A stretch of 64,000 nucleotides of DNA from Ectobius pallidus (GCA_964059195.1 CAXKWD010000009.1:149601890-149665889); one strand, 5' to 3'; numbered from the stretch's first letter, positions 54,618 through 64,000 are shown. Program-made: numbers and translations. The notes: generated from the sequence alone by a model not told the origin.

Positions 54618-55181
54618 AATGCTAAAAGAGCTATCTAAATCACAATTTCTAGAAGAAACATTCAATGAATCTGTGCAAACATTGACATAAGTTTCATTTC
54701 CTAGTTCACACTGAACGCCTACTCTGTTAGAAACTGAATTTTCGTCATAAATACTAGATTCCACATTCATGATTTGTCCATTCCCGGATACTGAAGGATT
54801 ACTATTCAAATCTTGCAACAACTCTCTCATTTCCTTCTTCCTCGAGTACGACGATTTTCTTTTCTTCATTGGCGGTGTTTCAGATTTCCCACGCAAAAGA
54901 AGTGATGGCACAGCACTTCTTTTTTAACAGATTGCGGGGTTTCTCCAGATAACTGTGTTCGTAACTGTACCAAAAGCTCGGTATCATTTTCTTCAAAATG
55001 TTGTGAACAAACCGTACTGTATTTAGTAGGAACAAATTTTTCTCTTTTTATTTTTATCAGCCATTGCTTATTTACGTTCGGGTGACTTATCTCTGTTGGG
55101 AAATCGATGGAAAGATATTTTAAGTGTGTTATCACTCTTCGACGATGAGTTTGTATACCCCACAACACAACAATAAACCAT
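54513..55181 (-). pseudogene. THAP-domain protein gene, two frameshifts
   Basis: Read from ATG 55,181 the frame gives a THAP start (MVYCCVVGY...), then SFHRFPN. It shifts frame at about 55,108 (a CCC run) into QWLIKIKREKFVPTKYSTVC plus SQHF, holding the conserved Trp and the Cys-x2-His pair. It shifts again at an A6 run (about 54,920) into SAVPSLLLRG, the THAP AVPS box. A 130-codon acidic/serine-rich tail ends at the TAA (54,513). The second cysteine of the C2CH zinc site appears replaced by Tyr. Both shifts are at homopolymers and may be errors, but the lost ligand suggests real decay. THAP domains bind DNA and occur in P-element and Kolobok transposases. Confidence 0.7.
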
Positions 55182-55599
55182 TGTTTGAACAGATACTCAC
55201 TAAAAAACTGTAACAGTAGACAGAATGCTGTGAAATGTCTTTCAGCGGGCGAGACTGAGCCAAGCCTTCGTCAAGCGTGACGTCACGCGCCCATCGCGTT
55301 ACAATAAATAGATTCGTTTTGTGAATAAATGTGAAGGTGTAAAACATTTCTAACAGTGAATATCATTTCTTAAAAACATTCTCTTTCAATCCGTATGAAG
55401 AAAATGATACTGAATTTTTAGTTTACTTTTCCTTTAATTAATCCATGGCGCTATGTTATAATTTCATCTTGATAGGAGAAGTATGTTTCAGTTATATGAT
55501 GACAGGCACTGTGGTATCTCTGTGGCAATGGAATGCTGACATTATTAAATATCAAGTTGCTATGACAACACACAAGTCACGTCACATCTACAACTGCTG

Positions 55600-56360
55600 G
55601 TTTCCTTTTTGGTTCCTCTGCCCGTACCATAAATACTATATATCTACAAGGAAGTATTGTGTTGCAATTCCATCTCCAGTTTTCAGCATACGTTTTGATG
55701 TCCCTGAATCCAAAAATGCTATTTTGTGATCAGCCAAGCTCCAGATGAAAAATCCCTTCAGGCAGGCCTACAGGTTGAGGTAGATTTCGAAGTCCTAAAT
55801 CTCGCCTTATATGAGAACTATCAAGAAACTAGTTATTGATTTGTACAGTAGCCTACTCATCAAGATCTTTTCAACGATACACCATAAGACGTGGTTTGAA
55901 AAATTTCGAATTTCCATCCCCCACCCCCACTCGTACCCCCAAAATCCCCGAATCGTTGGTGTCACTGTGAACTCCATAGGGAGTACTCTAATTTATTCAT
56001 ACAAAGTTTCCCTCTATACTTCATAGGGGCCGATATATAAATGTTTTAAAATTTCAACCCCCTCCCCCGACCACCCCCTTGGGCCAATTTTGCTCATTAA
56101 CGAACTTGTCCAAACTATTGAGCCTAGAAATAACATAATAAAATTTGGTTCAAATATCTTCAAAATTACGGCCGCTAGCGTGTAAAGATATATATATATA
56201 TAAATCACAGTTTTTATTTATTTTTTTTTTTTAACGGGCGGTGGTTTCGTACTTAGGGAGGCATGAAACGTAAATATATGAAAGAATTTGTCGAAAGTCA
56301 AGACATGGTATCAATTGCAATAGGAAGATTTTTCTTCGAAATCTACGTAAAAAATATTTT
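55600..56360 (-). repeat. ~700-bp repeat, inverted partner of 44,600-45,290
   Basis: The reverse complement reproduces the landmarks of the 44.6-kb copy in order. A short insertion with AACGGGCGGTGG lies near 56,235. Noncoding. Confidence 0.6.
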
Positions 56361-57660
56361 GTAATAAAACAAAATTGTATTTGGGTTAGATATCTATTCG
56401 GGATGTGACACGAAGATTGTTGACGACTTTCTCTTATTTTTTAAGTCACTTTACGTGTATAAAAACTATTCTAACGTAATCACATGCTTCCAAACTCCTG
56501 CAATACATTAGAGTGGCACGATGCAGTCGCGTATGCACGTTTATGGGTGTCTGTTTCTTTCACTATTCTACATCTAGTACCCATAATCTACATTATACAT
56601 ACAATCCATCCCTGCCCTTTCTTTTGTATACTTCAAAATTTAATCATCCCGCATTTGGAAAAATAACTTATGTGAAACTCACATAAATCCTCTGCCCAAA
56701 TAAAGTTTGCCCCTTATTATAATATATTATGTTAGGTTATATATGTATATGTATATAATATAAGAAAAGAAAACTGTATTTACAAAGTATCGAAAATGTG
56801 AATTAACTATTGAACTTTTATTAGTTAACAACAAACAAACAAACATTGAAGTGTAATCGGGGACGGTTTTTTTATGCCTGACAGTCGGCCGTGCTACGTG
56901 CATAAACATTCCAGCTATCATCATTGGCGTGCATACTCCCACCAAAAGCCAATTTTACCAAAACCAAAAAGCCCGTAAAAATAATACTGTTCAATGAGTA
57001 TGAAAAATTGATTTTCCCGTGAGGCATTATCAATGGAACAGAAAATACAAAGAGAATTCATGCTACATATTCCTTAATAATGATTTCTGAGAAAAAATAC
57101 CACATTTGAAGAAAGTTACACAGCTCAGTAAATATGCTGCATAGATCATAAGTCCACTCTACAACCCGCCAAGTTTTTTTTCCTTGAATTCTGGGACACC
57201 CTGTATAAGTTATATACCAAAAGTTACTGGCTTTGATATAATGGTGCATCTATGTCCTAAGTATCGTAAAAAACTATTTTTCCCATGATAAATTATAATT
57301 CTATTTTCGTATGTGCTTTTAACTGTTTATATACATGTAACATTCACCTTTGTGAACTCAGGACTGTTGCAATCAATGCATGGGGTTTGTTTGCATGACT
57401 CTGAATATTCATGGAGAATTACGTAGTCACCAGGCGTACCAATCCAATCCGTCTGCAGGCAATTGTCTTAGAGAAGGGCAATGGCTTTCAATGTTTTATG
57501 GGCACATTTTAATCTCCCTGTGGGCACATTGAGAACTTACGTAGAGCCATCCATTTAATATTATGTAAGTTCCATGAATCCACCGTTGAATATTACATCA
57601 GATTCAATTATTGGTATGAAATATAAATATTAGTCACAAAAGAAATTTACATTTAATAAT
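56360..57660. other. Intergenic, no gene recognised
   Basis: At 57,180-57,220 the text GGGACACCCTGTATAAGTTAT resembles a mariner-type terminus, but no matching inverted end was found nearby. Nothing else is supported. Confidence 0.4.
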
Positions 57661-57669
57661 AAAGGCAAG

Positions 57670-58140
57670 TAAACTGATATAACAAAGTGCCAGAATGCTT
57701 TTGTTTAATCAGAGATAATTGCAATCATGATATGCAGAAAATAAGTTATTTTTGTAATAGATTTCCGAGTTAAGCTCCAGATCGATTCATTAAGCAAGGC
57801 TTACGGAAGAACAAATGTTTGTCAAAGCTAACTGTATTGCAATTTCCAAAGCCGTATATGAACACTGCAAACAATATTGTTGTCATGAAAACTGATTTGC
57901 ATTTGATAAAATTCTTTCTAATATATTACCATAAAATATGCACTAAATTGGGCATTACTCCGGTACCGTTCAACCGATTTGGTCCAATAACAATAGGCTT
58001 CTTCCCATGGACGTTATAAATGCATATACCAAGTTTCATGAAAATCCGATGAAGCATATTTGAGTTGTAGCGCTTATAGATACATGGACAGACAGACAGG
58101 CAGACATTTTTTCCATGCACCATACAATCTTAGGAAGTAG
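57670..58140 (+). repeat. 740-bp repeat family, copy without tRNA-like module
   Basis: It runs from AAACTGATATAACAAAGTGC to CATACAATCTTAGGAAGTAG and lacks the central tRNA-like part (junction near 57,815). Confidence 0.65.
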
Positions 58141-58297
58141 AAAGTACCATATATGTTTATAGATTACCTGACTCATCTTATATACAAGCAATTTACCGTT
58201 GGAAATAAAAACAAATTTATGAATACACCTTAATAAAGTTTTATCTAAAAAAACAACAACTTTGAAACCAATGATCATGGTATTGCTACACTAATGC

Positions 58298-58714
58298 CCG
58301 GTTTCTATAAACTCGCGAATTACCTATGGGTAAATTATCCCATGGACAGAATTTACACAAGAATAACTTTTACGAACTCAAATAATAATTTAAAGGTAAC
58401 AATCACATACACTTGTGGCGAGTTTCTAGATAAATATCCTCTGGGTAAATATGAAAATGACAGAAAAAATGTTCCTACAAACTCGGGCTAGATCTTTCCA
58501 AGGGTAAATCTTCGGGTTAATTTATCCTTTCATGGATGGCTGGATAAAATTTAACCTCATAATAATTTAAACAATGAGAATCAAAGCCTTCTGAATTAAA
58601 TTAATTGTACAACTGCAAGGCCTTCCTCATTATATCATTGTGGGTGATTAGGAAGGAACTAATTTGCCCATGGATAATTTACCCATAGGTATTTCACGAG
58701 TTTATAGAAACCGG
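58298..58714. mobile_element. 417-bp MITE with ~48-bp terminal inverted repeats
   Basis: The left end CCGGTTTCTATAAACTCGCG matches, inverted, the right end CGAGTTTATAGAAACCGG. Pairing continues through TACCTATGGGTAAATTATCC to CCATGG on both sides. No coding capacity. The target duplication is not clear, so the superfamily is open. Confidence 0.8.
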
Positions 58715-58957
58715 ACATATAAGACACAAAATTTCTTGCCCACATTTTGAACCTAAATATAATACTTAATAATAATAAGATAAAGCTCACAACCGTGCAA
58801 AAGGCAAAAGCTCTGGATTGTTTAATAGCTTCATTTAAATAAAAAAAATTATCTTTACTAAATAGGCCTAATAAATTATTTTAAAGAATAGCATAAATGT
58901 TTTGGAAATTCATGAGCTCCTGCTTCAGTTACTTGTCAAACAAAATGTTAAAACTAA

Positions 58958-59002
58958 AGTAAGCTCCTTGGCGCTACATCCCTGAAGGGAGTTGGCCTAC
59001 CA
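58958..59002 (-). mobile_element. Tail scrap of SINE family 2
   Basis: AGCTCCTTGGCGCTACATCC and GTTGGCCTACCAC are the reverse complement of the 37,175-37,215 tail with substitutions. Confidence 0.5.
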
Positions 59003-59122
59003 CAAAATGTTAGAAAATAGAATATAATAAAAATGTAAAAATATCGTTCTTTCAGGTCACAAGCAGACCTTATTCGAGAGTGTCTCGTGTAAAATTGTAA
59101 TTGTAAATGCAATGAAACTCAC

Positions 59123-59176
59123 CAACACGTGTGGATCCCCCGACAGAGCGCAGCAGTGCGGCCAAGCGCCATCACT
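59123..59176 (-). CDS. Candidate 54-nt internal exon
   Basis: On the minus strand, TGTGTTGCAG precedes the segment, with a pyrimidine-rich stretch further upstream, and GTGAGTTT follows it. The 18-codon reading SDGAWPHCCALSGDPHVL is open and GC-rich in an AT-rich setting. It loosely resembles an ankyrin-repeat helix pair (DGxxPLHxAALSGD). It also resembles the start of a von Willebrand D domain (C..SGDPHV). Neither is secure, and no flanking exon was identified in the window. Confidence 0.25.
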
Positions 59177-59189
59177 CTGCAACACAATA

Positions 59190-60150
59190 GACATTTATGA
59201 TACAAGTGGTAAAAGAGAGATTCATTCGAGCAAAAAACCTCTTATTTGTGAAATGATAATAATATTGGACCTGGAGCTGCCCTGCCGTTTACTACCATGC
59301 ACATGCGCAGACAGGGGTTTATTTTCTGGTGCAATGCTTCCAACATAAGGAACGGAGTCGACAAAGCTTTTCAAAATATGACGAATTTATGGGCACCGCG
59401 TGAGAAATTTAACGATTAAAAGGCCCAATGAATTTTAATATCCTTAATTTTTATTAAACTTAGTATATTTAATAATCAAGTGCAATTATTTTGAACTAAA
59501 ATATATTTTCCATTCTCAATTCAAGCTATCTAAGAAAGGTAAACACATTTACTAAGGAAGAAATTGTATAAAATCTGAAATTTTAAAAATAGGTCGACTG
59601 AAGGGTCGGAAAATGCACCTCGAAGCCGGAATTTTAATTTTCGCTTTCAATCGTGAGTTATGAGTGAAAAACGGGCAGAAAACATGCATTTTTTTGCGTT
59701 TTCGAAGCATCAGTTATCAATAATACATTTCAATGCCAAATCAATTACAGTAGGCTTTGGCTAATTTTGTCATACCTTGGAATAAAACCATCGCGATCGC
59801 TTGATTTTTTAAGTCCATCCTGGACAATTCATTTGTTTAGAGTTGTATAATTTCTCCGTTAACATTCCGGCTTCGAGGTGCATTTTCCGACCCTTCAGTC
59901 GACCTATTTTTAAAATTTCAGATTTCTGCATTCAGTAGATTTCGCTGGGCATCGCGCGGACAGACACTTTGTTTATTAATATAAATATTACAATGTGTTT
60001 TATAATTGACCACCGAACAGGTATATAAGTATATAAACTTTTTAAAAATTACCAATAAAAAATAGCACTTTTATTATTATTTTTTTTATTTCAGGAAAAG
60101 AATCGATGTATTGATAGAGGGATTTCTCTATCGGATTGAAATCGATTGTA
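59190..60150. other. Intergenic, no gene; contains an inverted short repeat
   Basis: AAATTTTAAAAATAGGTCGAC (59,580) and its inverse (59,900) enclose about 320 bp, and the adjoining AAGGGTCGGAAAATGCACCT also pairs with its inverse (about 59,880). The GATCGCTTG phrase at 59,795 belongs to the CGGCTTCG-type family. Confidence 0.45.
59579..59925. mobile_element. Probable MITE with ~55-bp TIRs (GGTCGACTGAAGGGTCGG)
   Basis: The left text TTTTAAAAATAGGTCGACTG plus AAGGGTCGGAAAATGCACCT and CGAAGCCGGAAT is repeated inverted at 59,868-59,925. The element is therefore about 345 bp. Flanks read CTGAAATT (left) and TTCAGATTTCTGC (right), and they too pair over a few bases, so the true edge may lie slightly further out. 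Confidence 0.6.
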
Positions 60151-60797
60151 AATAAAATCAGGTAAACTGACGTAAGAAAGTGCCAGAATGCGTTTGTTTA
60201 ATCAGTTATAATTGCAATTATGACATGCTGAAAATAAGTTATTTTCTAATCGATTTCTCAGTTAAGAACAGTTGTCTAGTTGTTCCTCCTTGTTTTTCCT
60301 CTTTTTTTTAATCAGATTAAATTCGTCCAGCATCAGCAGAACTATACAGATTTGTGTTATCTTGACAATCGTACACTCAGACAAAAATACAAACAAACAA
60401 AAAAGTCAAATTGGACAGCTACGGGTTTTGAACCATGGACCACCAGAATGTGAGTCCAAGAGGTTACCATCTCGGCCACTTCGCTCAGTTTAACGGTCTG
60501 GTTTGATAAACGTATGTGAAGGAATAGTGTTATTTGTCATAGCTAACTGTATTGCATTTTCCAAAGCCGTATATGAATACTGTAAAACAGTATGTTGCCA
60601 TGATAACTGATTTGCACTTGATAAATTCTTTCTAATATATTACCATTAAAATAGGCACTAAATTGGGCATTACTCCGGTACCGGTCAACCGATTTGGTCC
60701 AATATCAACAGGCTTCTTCCCATGGACGTCATAAATGCGTGTACCAAGTTCCCGTACCGCACACAATCTCATGCAGTACCATACTGGCACTTAATAA
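60151..60797 (+). repeat. 740-bp repeat family, full copy with tRNA-like module
   Basis: It is similar to 45,721-46,430 over its whole length, including the minus-strand B-box-like GGTTCAAAACC at about 60,425. It ends GTACCATACTGGCACTTAAT. Confidence 0.65.
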
Positions 60798-60861
60798 TGA
60801 GGTACCAATAAATGTAAGGACTGTATGTTTGAGTGTCCATTCTTGATTGCTTTAACAAAAG

Positions 60862-61725
60862 TTAGTTGTTAAATTTTCACTTGACAAGCAAACTTAGATT
60901 TGCCTTTGGTAATCCGGACGGCCGTTTCGCACTAATTTAGTGCATCATCAGCGGTTTTCGAACTGCTACTGGTGGGTGCCTGTGTTGTACACCTAGGTGG
61001 TGTGGGTGTTGCGTTGGTCTTGGGGTGGGAGTGGGAGTGGGAGTAGAGTTGGATTATTCCCACAAAGTCTCTGGCCTTGAAGACAAACCCAGCCAGCGAG
61101 CTTCTCGTTATGTCTCGTTACCAAGGTGCGCGAATTCGGTGCGCGTAAGATCAGTAAGCTACCGCTGGGCAGAGAGTGAACATCATGCCAGTCGTAGAAA
61201 ATACTATAATAGTTGAGTGGAGGGATAATGCCCCTGCGAGAGAGACAGACAACACCTGGAGTGGGATAGGAGAGCTGAGCCAATCAGGGTGCAGCTACCT
61301 CCCCTAGCCAGGAACTCTACGAGCGGTGAGACTCGCTCCTAAGGTATATACGTAAAAACCCAGAGACGTTGTGGAGGTAATCCAACTCTATTTGGCGGTG
61401 TTTGAATGTCAGGTATCGTGTCAAAAAGTGTGTGTGATTTGAAGTGTAGTTGACTTCAACTGAATGACCAACTATACTGAATGACCAACTACACTTCAAA
61501 TCACACACACTTTTTGACACGATACCTGACATTCAAACACCGCCAAATACTCCCACTCCCACCCCAAGACCAACGCAACACCCACACCACCTAGGTGTAC
61601 AACACAGGCACCCACCAGTAGCAGTTCGAAAACCGCTGATGATGCACTAAAATAGTGCGAAACGGCCGTCCGGATTACCAAAGGTAAATCTAAGTTTGCT
61701 TGTCAAGTGAAAATTTAACAACTAA
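60862..61725. repeat. Large palindrome interrupted by a MITE
   Basis: Left arm 60,862-61,043 plus 61,391-61,452; right arm 61,489-61,725. The arms pair almost perfectly from TTAGTTGTTAAATTTTCAC through ATCCGGACGGCCGTTTCG, CCTAGGTGGTGTGGGTG and GGTATCGTGTCAAAAAGTG to AAGTGTAGTTG. Only ~36 bp separate them once the MITE is removed. AAATGTAAGGACT occurs near both outer ends (60,810 and 61,724), which might be a target duplication. Confidence 0.85.
61046..61388. mobile_element. 343-bp TA-flanked MITE inside the palindrome
   Basis: The ends GAGTTGGATTATTCCCACAA and, inverted at the right, GAGTTGGATTACCTCCACAA form TIRs of ~30 bp ending GTCTCTGG. TA stands at 61,044-61,045 and 61,389-61,390. The opposite palindrome arm has the unoccupied site with a single TA (61,548-61,549). 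Tc1/mariner-type mobilisation is inferred. Confidence 0.88.
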
Positions 61726-62267
61726 ATGTAAGGACTTATTTATTTATGAATCTTTCTGCACAACGCAGATTGCCTTGCAGACAAAGAATATCTTTCAACA
61801 AAATATACACTTACACAAAAATTACAAGCTTTCAGTTTCATTTATGATTCAATAATAACAGGAAAATTTAAATAATCAGTAGTAAAACCATTAAAATTGA
61901 AGAAAGGAAACCTGTCCAGATTAATTGTTGTTATTGTACAGGTGGTTTCTTAAGATTTGGATGGATCCCTTAAGTCAGCGATTCTCAACCTGTGGGGCGC
62001 GACCCCTAGGGGGGGCGGGAGCAGACTAGAGGGGGGGCTTGAGAATATCCAAGAGAAAATATTATTAACTGACAGAAAAACATACACATAGAAAACAAAA
62101 TACATTTCGACATATTAAAAAAAAGAAAAACAACTTACTAAATATAAACTCACGTTATCAAAACATACTAAATTAAAAACAAATTAAATAATTATTAGTG
62201 ACTTCCTTGGGCCTGTCTTGCAGAGGAAAGTTTTTCCAAGGAAGGCTCAATATTAGAAATAGCCACT

Positions 62268-62390
62268 AACTAAACTCCGTGGCGCTACACCCCTGGAGGG
62301 ACTGGGCCTACCACCCGACCGCTGCGTCATCTCCCGTAGGCAGATGGCAGGATTGGGGGGCATGTGGTCAGCATGCCGACACCCACGGAG
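62268..62390 (-). mobile_element. SINE family 2 fragment inside the hAT element
   Basis: AACTAAACTCCGTGGCGCTA and GGGCCTACCACCCGACCGCT are the reverse complement of the tail and body of 36,959-37,215. The tRNA-like head is missing. Confidence 0.6.
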
Positions 62391-62676
62391 AAATAGCCAC
62401 TCTCAGATCTATATTTTGTCTTTAACGAAGCCAAAGCAGAAAATCCAGTTTCGCAAAGGAAGGATGTTGAAAATGTCAATAGAATGCGAAATGCTCTGGT
62501 TTTTAGTGCAGAAAAATCATAATCTACTGCTGCCCAAAATTCAAATAGTGATTTATCACCAAATTGTTTTTTGGTTTCGCCACTTGTCGTGAAGTCTATG
62601 AATTTTTCTTCTTCATCAATTTAAAGTCCTTCGGGAGTCTTATGAAATGGATCCCTCACCCACTCGCAACTTTCTA

Positions 62677-63141
62677 TCAGTTATCGTCTGCAAGAAAATA
62701 CTTTTTAAAATTATTTTCTAGCGTGGCTAAATGATTTTCAATGGTTACAAAAACAACTTTTACATGTTCTTCTTCAGCCTTGTAATTTTTAATACAATCA
62801 TCCACATTTGCAAACATTGTTAGGTTTTTTTGCTTTAAATTTCTGCTCCACAAATCCAATTTTCTGCAAAAAGCATTAACTTTATCACTCGTATCCAACA
62901 TATGTGTATTTGGTCCTTGGAGTTGAAGTTTCAAGATATTTAATTTCTCGAATATGTCGACCAAGTAGCTTAATTTCATCACAAATAAACCATCGCGAAA
63001 ATTCTCGGCTTCCGGTATGTTTTCTTCTTCTAGAAAAATGGCGATTTCTTCTCTTAATTCATAAACACGTTGTAAAAATTTCCCACGTGATAACCATCTA
63101 GCCTCGCAATAAAATAATAACTGTGAATGCACCGAACCCAT
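62677..63141 (-). pseudogene. hAT transposase fragment (ZBED5/SCAND3-like)
   Basis: The 154-codon minus-strand frame contains LLFYCEARWLSRGKFLQRVY followed by ELREEIAIFLEEE. This is the segment of the hAT RNase-H-like fold where W and LSRG are near-invariant in Charlie/ZBED5-type proteins. The adjoining AEEEHVKVVFVTIENHLATLE helix region fits. The catalytic N-terminal part, BED finger and dimerisation C-terminus are missing or broken. It is dead, but the open frame over 150 codons suggests moderate age. Confidence 0.7.
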
Positions 63142-63336
63142 GTCTTTACAAAGTGCGGAAAAGATTCTCGATTTCAGGGGCCTCCAAAATACTCAGAATG
63201 CATTATTGATGTATACATTTTATTGTAAGTGGGGGGGGGGGGGGGGCGCAATGAAAATTATGATTGAAAACTGGGCCGCGAATACTGAAAGGTTGAGAAA
63301 CACTGCTTAAGTGATAATAACGCCACTTCAGTGTAC

Positions 63337-63580
63337 AGATTTTGTGACAATGAGAAACGTTTACAGAAGTTAATAAAGAACTTTGTTATTGTTCCCCTAC
63401 TACCAACCATCAGTCCAATGACTTCAACATTTTTCAAATCGTATTTGTTCTTGAAGTACTCAATGGTTGGTTCGTATATCTTCTTTTTTTCATTATCAAC
63501 TGTGTTAAGTGTTTACTGTGCAGTCCGCCACAGATTTATATATTGTAGAGTTGAAATAAGACTTGCCTATTCATTCCCAA
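63337..63580 (-). pseudogene. R2-clade C-terminal endonuclease fragment
   Basis: The minus strand reads VDNEKKKIYEPTIEYFKNKY, then DLKNVEVIGLMVGSRGTITKFF. This aligns with KQEIYEPTVPFYTEKYNLED and IEVRGIMVGARGTIPL of the element at 21,910. It covers only the end of the ORF. Confidence 0.7.
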
Positions 63581-63599
63581 TGCTTAATACATTCTTATT

Positions 63600-64000
63600 C
63601 TTAATACTCTAGTACCACAACATAAAGGATGTGTTATATCACATGTAGTAAAGGAATATTAATATTAATATTATGGCCGAACAGAAACTTTTAAATTCTC
63701 TGAAGTGTAGTTATAAGCTGATATCAGCAGAGGCAGTCAGATGCTGAGAGGGAAATCCTGTTTTCCTGTCCCAGAGGAAGACTCAGGATTATTTTCCTAA
63801 ATTAATGAGCTCTCAGGCACGCCGGAAATGACGTCACGTGCACCAACATTAATATTGATCTCGTTCCGACTCCTACCAAACTATTTATTGGCGTTAAATA
63901 TAAAAAAAAATAAACTTCAATATAATTTAGGGCCCGTTTAAGGGAATAGTCTCAAAATTTTATTAGAACTCTTTTTTTGGATATAAGTTACCCTCATTTT
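63600..64000. other. Intergenic end of window, no feature recognised
   Basis: It contains a TGACGTCACGTG motif (CRE plus E-box overlap) at about 63,831, with no gene that I can attach to it. The remainder is AT-rich. Confidence 0.4.

Larger units (their letters stand above)
53979..55433. mobile_element. Kolobok-like TTAA transposon carrying THAP and P2X7-ballast-like ORFs
   Basis: TTAA stands at 53,975-53,978 and 55,434-55,437. Just inside, the left end reads AGGAAGGGTAAACTAAAAAA and the right end, inverted, AGGAAAAGTAAACTAAAAAT. Similarity continues to a shared ATTTTC after ~32 bp. TTAA targets with AGGRR termini are the signature of the Kolobok/T2 group, some members of which encode THAP proteins. 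piggyBac also uses TTAA, but its ends usually start with C. Inside lie a THAP pseudogene (minus) and a Cys-rich ORF (plus), converging at ~54,513-54,617. No DDE transposase domain is visible, so this is probably an internally deleted copy of a larger element. Confidence 0.75.
61976..63305 (-). mobile_element. hAT (Charlie-like) transposon remnant
   Basis: The left end CAGCGATTCTCAACCTGTGG and the right end, inverted, CAGTGTTTCTCAACCTTTCA are hAT-Charlie-type termini. CTTAAGT stands on both sides. A transposase fragment lies inside (62,677-63,141), a SINE scrap interrupts it at 62,268-62,390, and a G16 run is at 63,231-63,246. Confidence 0.8.

Noticed and set aside
56210..57249. Possible mariner element from the ACACCCTGTATA text at ~57,190
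   Set aside because: No matching inverted terminus or transposase was found on either side.
63331..63612. 93-codon plus-strand ORF
   Set aside because: It lies antisense to the R2-clade endonuclease fragment, which explains the open reading better.
1..64000. CRISPR arrays, bacterial operons, rRNA genes
   Set aside because: No regularly spaced repeats with unique spacers, no Shine-Dalgarno-led gene runs and no rRNA sequence; splice sites and SINEs show that this is eukaryotic DNA.

Overview
The window reads as arthropod, very probably insect, nuclear DNA. It is AT-rich, gene-poor and packed with decayed transposable elements: R2-clade, CR1/L2-like and other non-LTR retrotransposons, several tRNA-headed SINE families, hAT, pogo/Tigger, Kolobok-like and other DNA transposons, and many MITEs. 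Element types and the very long intron suggest a large insect genome such as a cockroach or relative. That is inference; no species marker is visible.

Three host gene types are supported. (1) A two-pore-domain (K2P) potassium channel on the minus strand has one exon at 48,385-48,877 and the next at 37,699-38,465. They are joined across a 9.9-kb intron that splits the first selectivity filter exactly (TIG|YG). An in-frame TGA is followed by a 101-codon open tail at 37,393-37,698. (2) Three C2H2 zinc-finger genes share one N-terminal domain: copy A at 9,552-10,781 (+), copy B at 18,906-20,204 (-) and copy C at 29,126-30,355 (-). B and C lie in a recent direct segmental duplication (about 16.6-21.7 kb and 26.8-32.3 kb), and a fourth finger relic lies between them. 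(3) Weakly supported single exons are at 59,123-59,176 and 41,980-42,032 (-).

Layout. 1-9.2 kb: repeats, a 395-bp inverted-repeat pair, Tigger and RT remnants. 9.2-10.8 kb: zinc-finger copy A. 11.3-16.6 kb: RT fragments, a 5'-truncated CR1/L2-like element with an SGNH-esterase ORF1, and a minisatellite. 16.6-33 kb: the duplicated zinc-finger units around an R2-clade element. 33-37.3 kb: a Tigger-like MITE and an older copy of the duplicated repeat carrying a SINE. 37.4-48.9 kb: the K2P gene with a transposon-filled intron. 49-64 kb: MITEs, SINEs, microsatellites, a TTAA-flanked Kolobok-like element, a nested palindrome, a hAT element and a second R2-clade fragment.

The most notable object is the 1,455-bp element at 53,979-55,433. 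It has TTAA target duplications, TIRs beginning AGGAA, a decayed THAP gene on one strand, and on the other strand an intact ORF resembling the cysteine-rich 'ballast' domain of P2X7 receptors. All protein assignments come from reading translations; no database search was possible.
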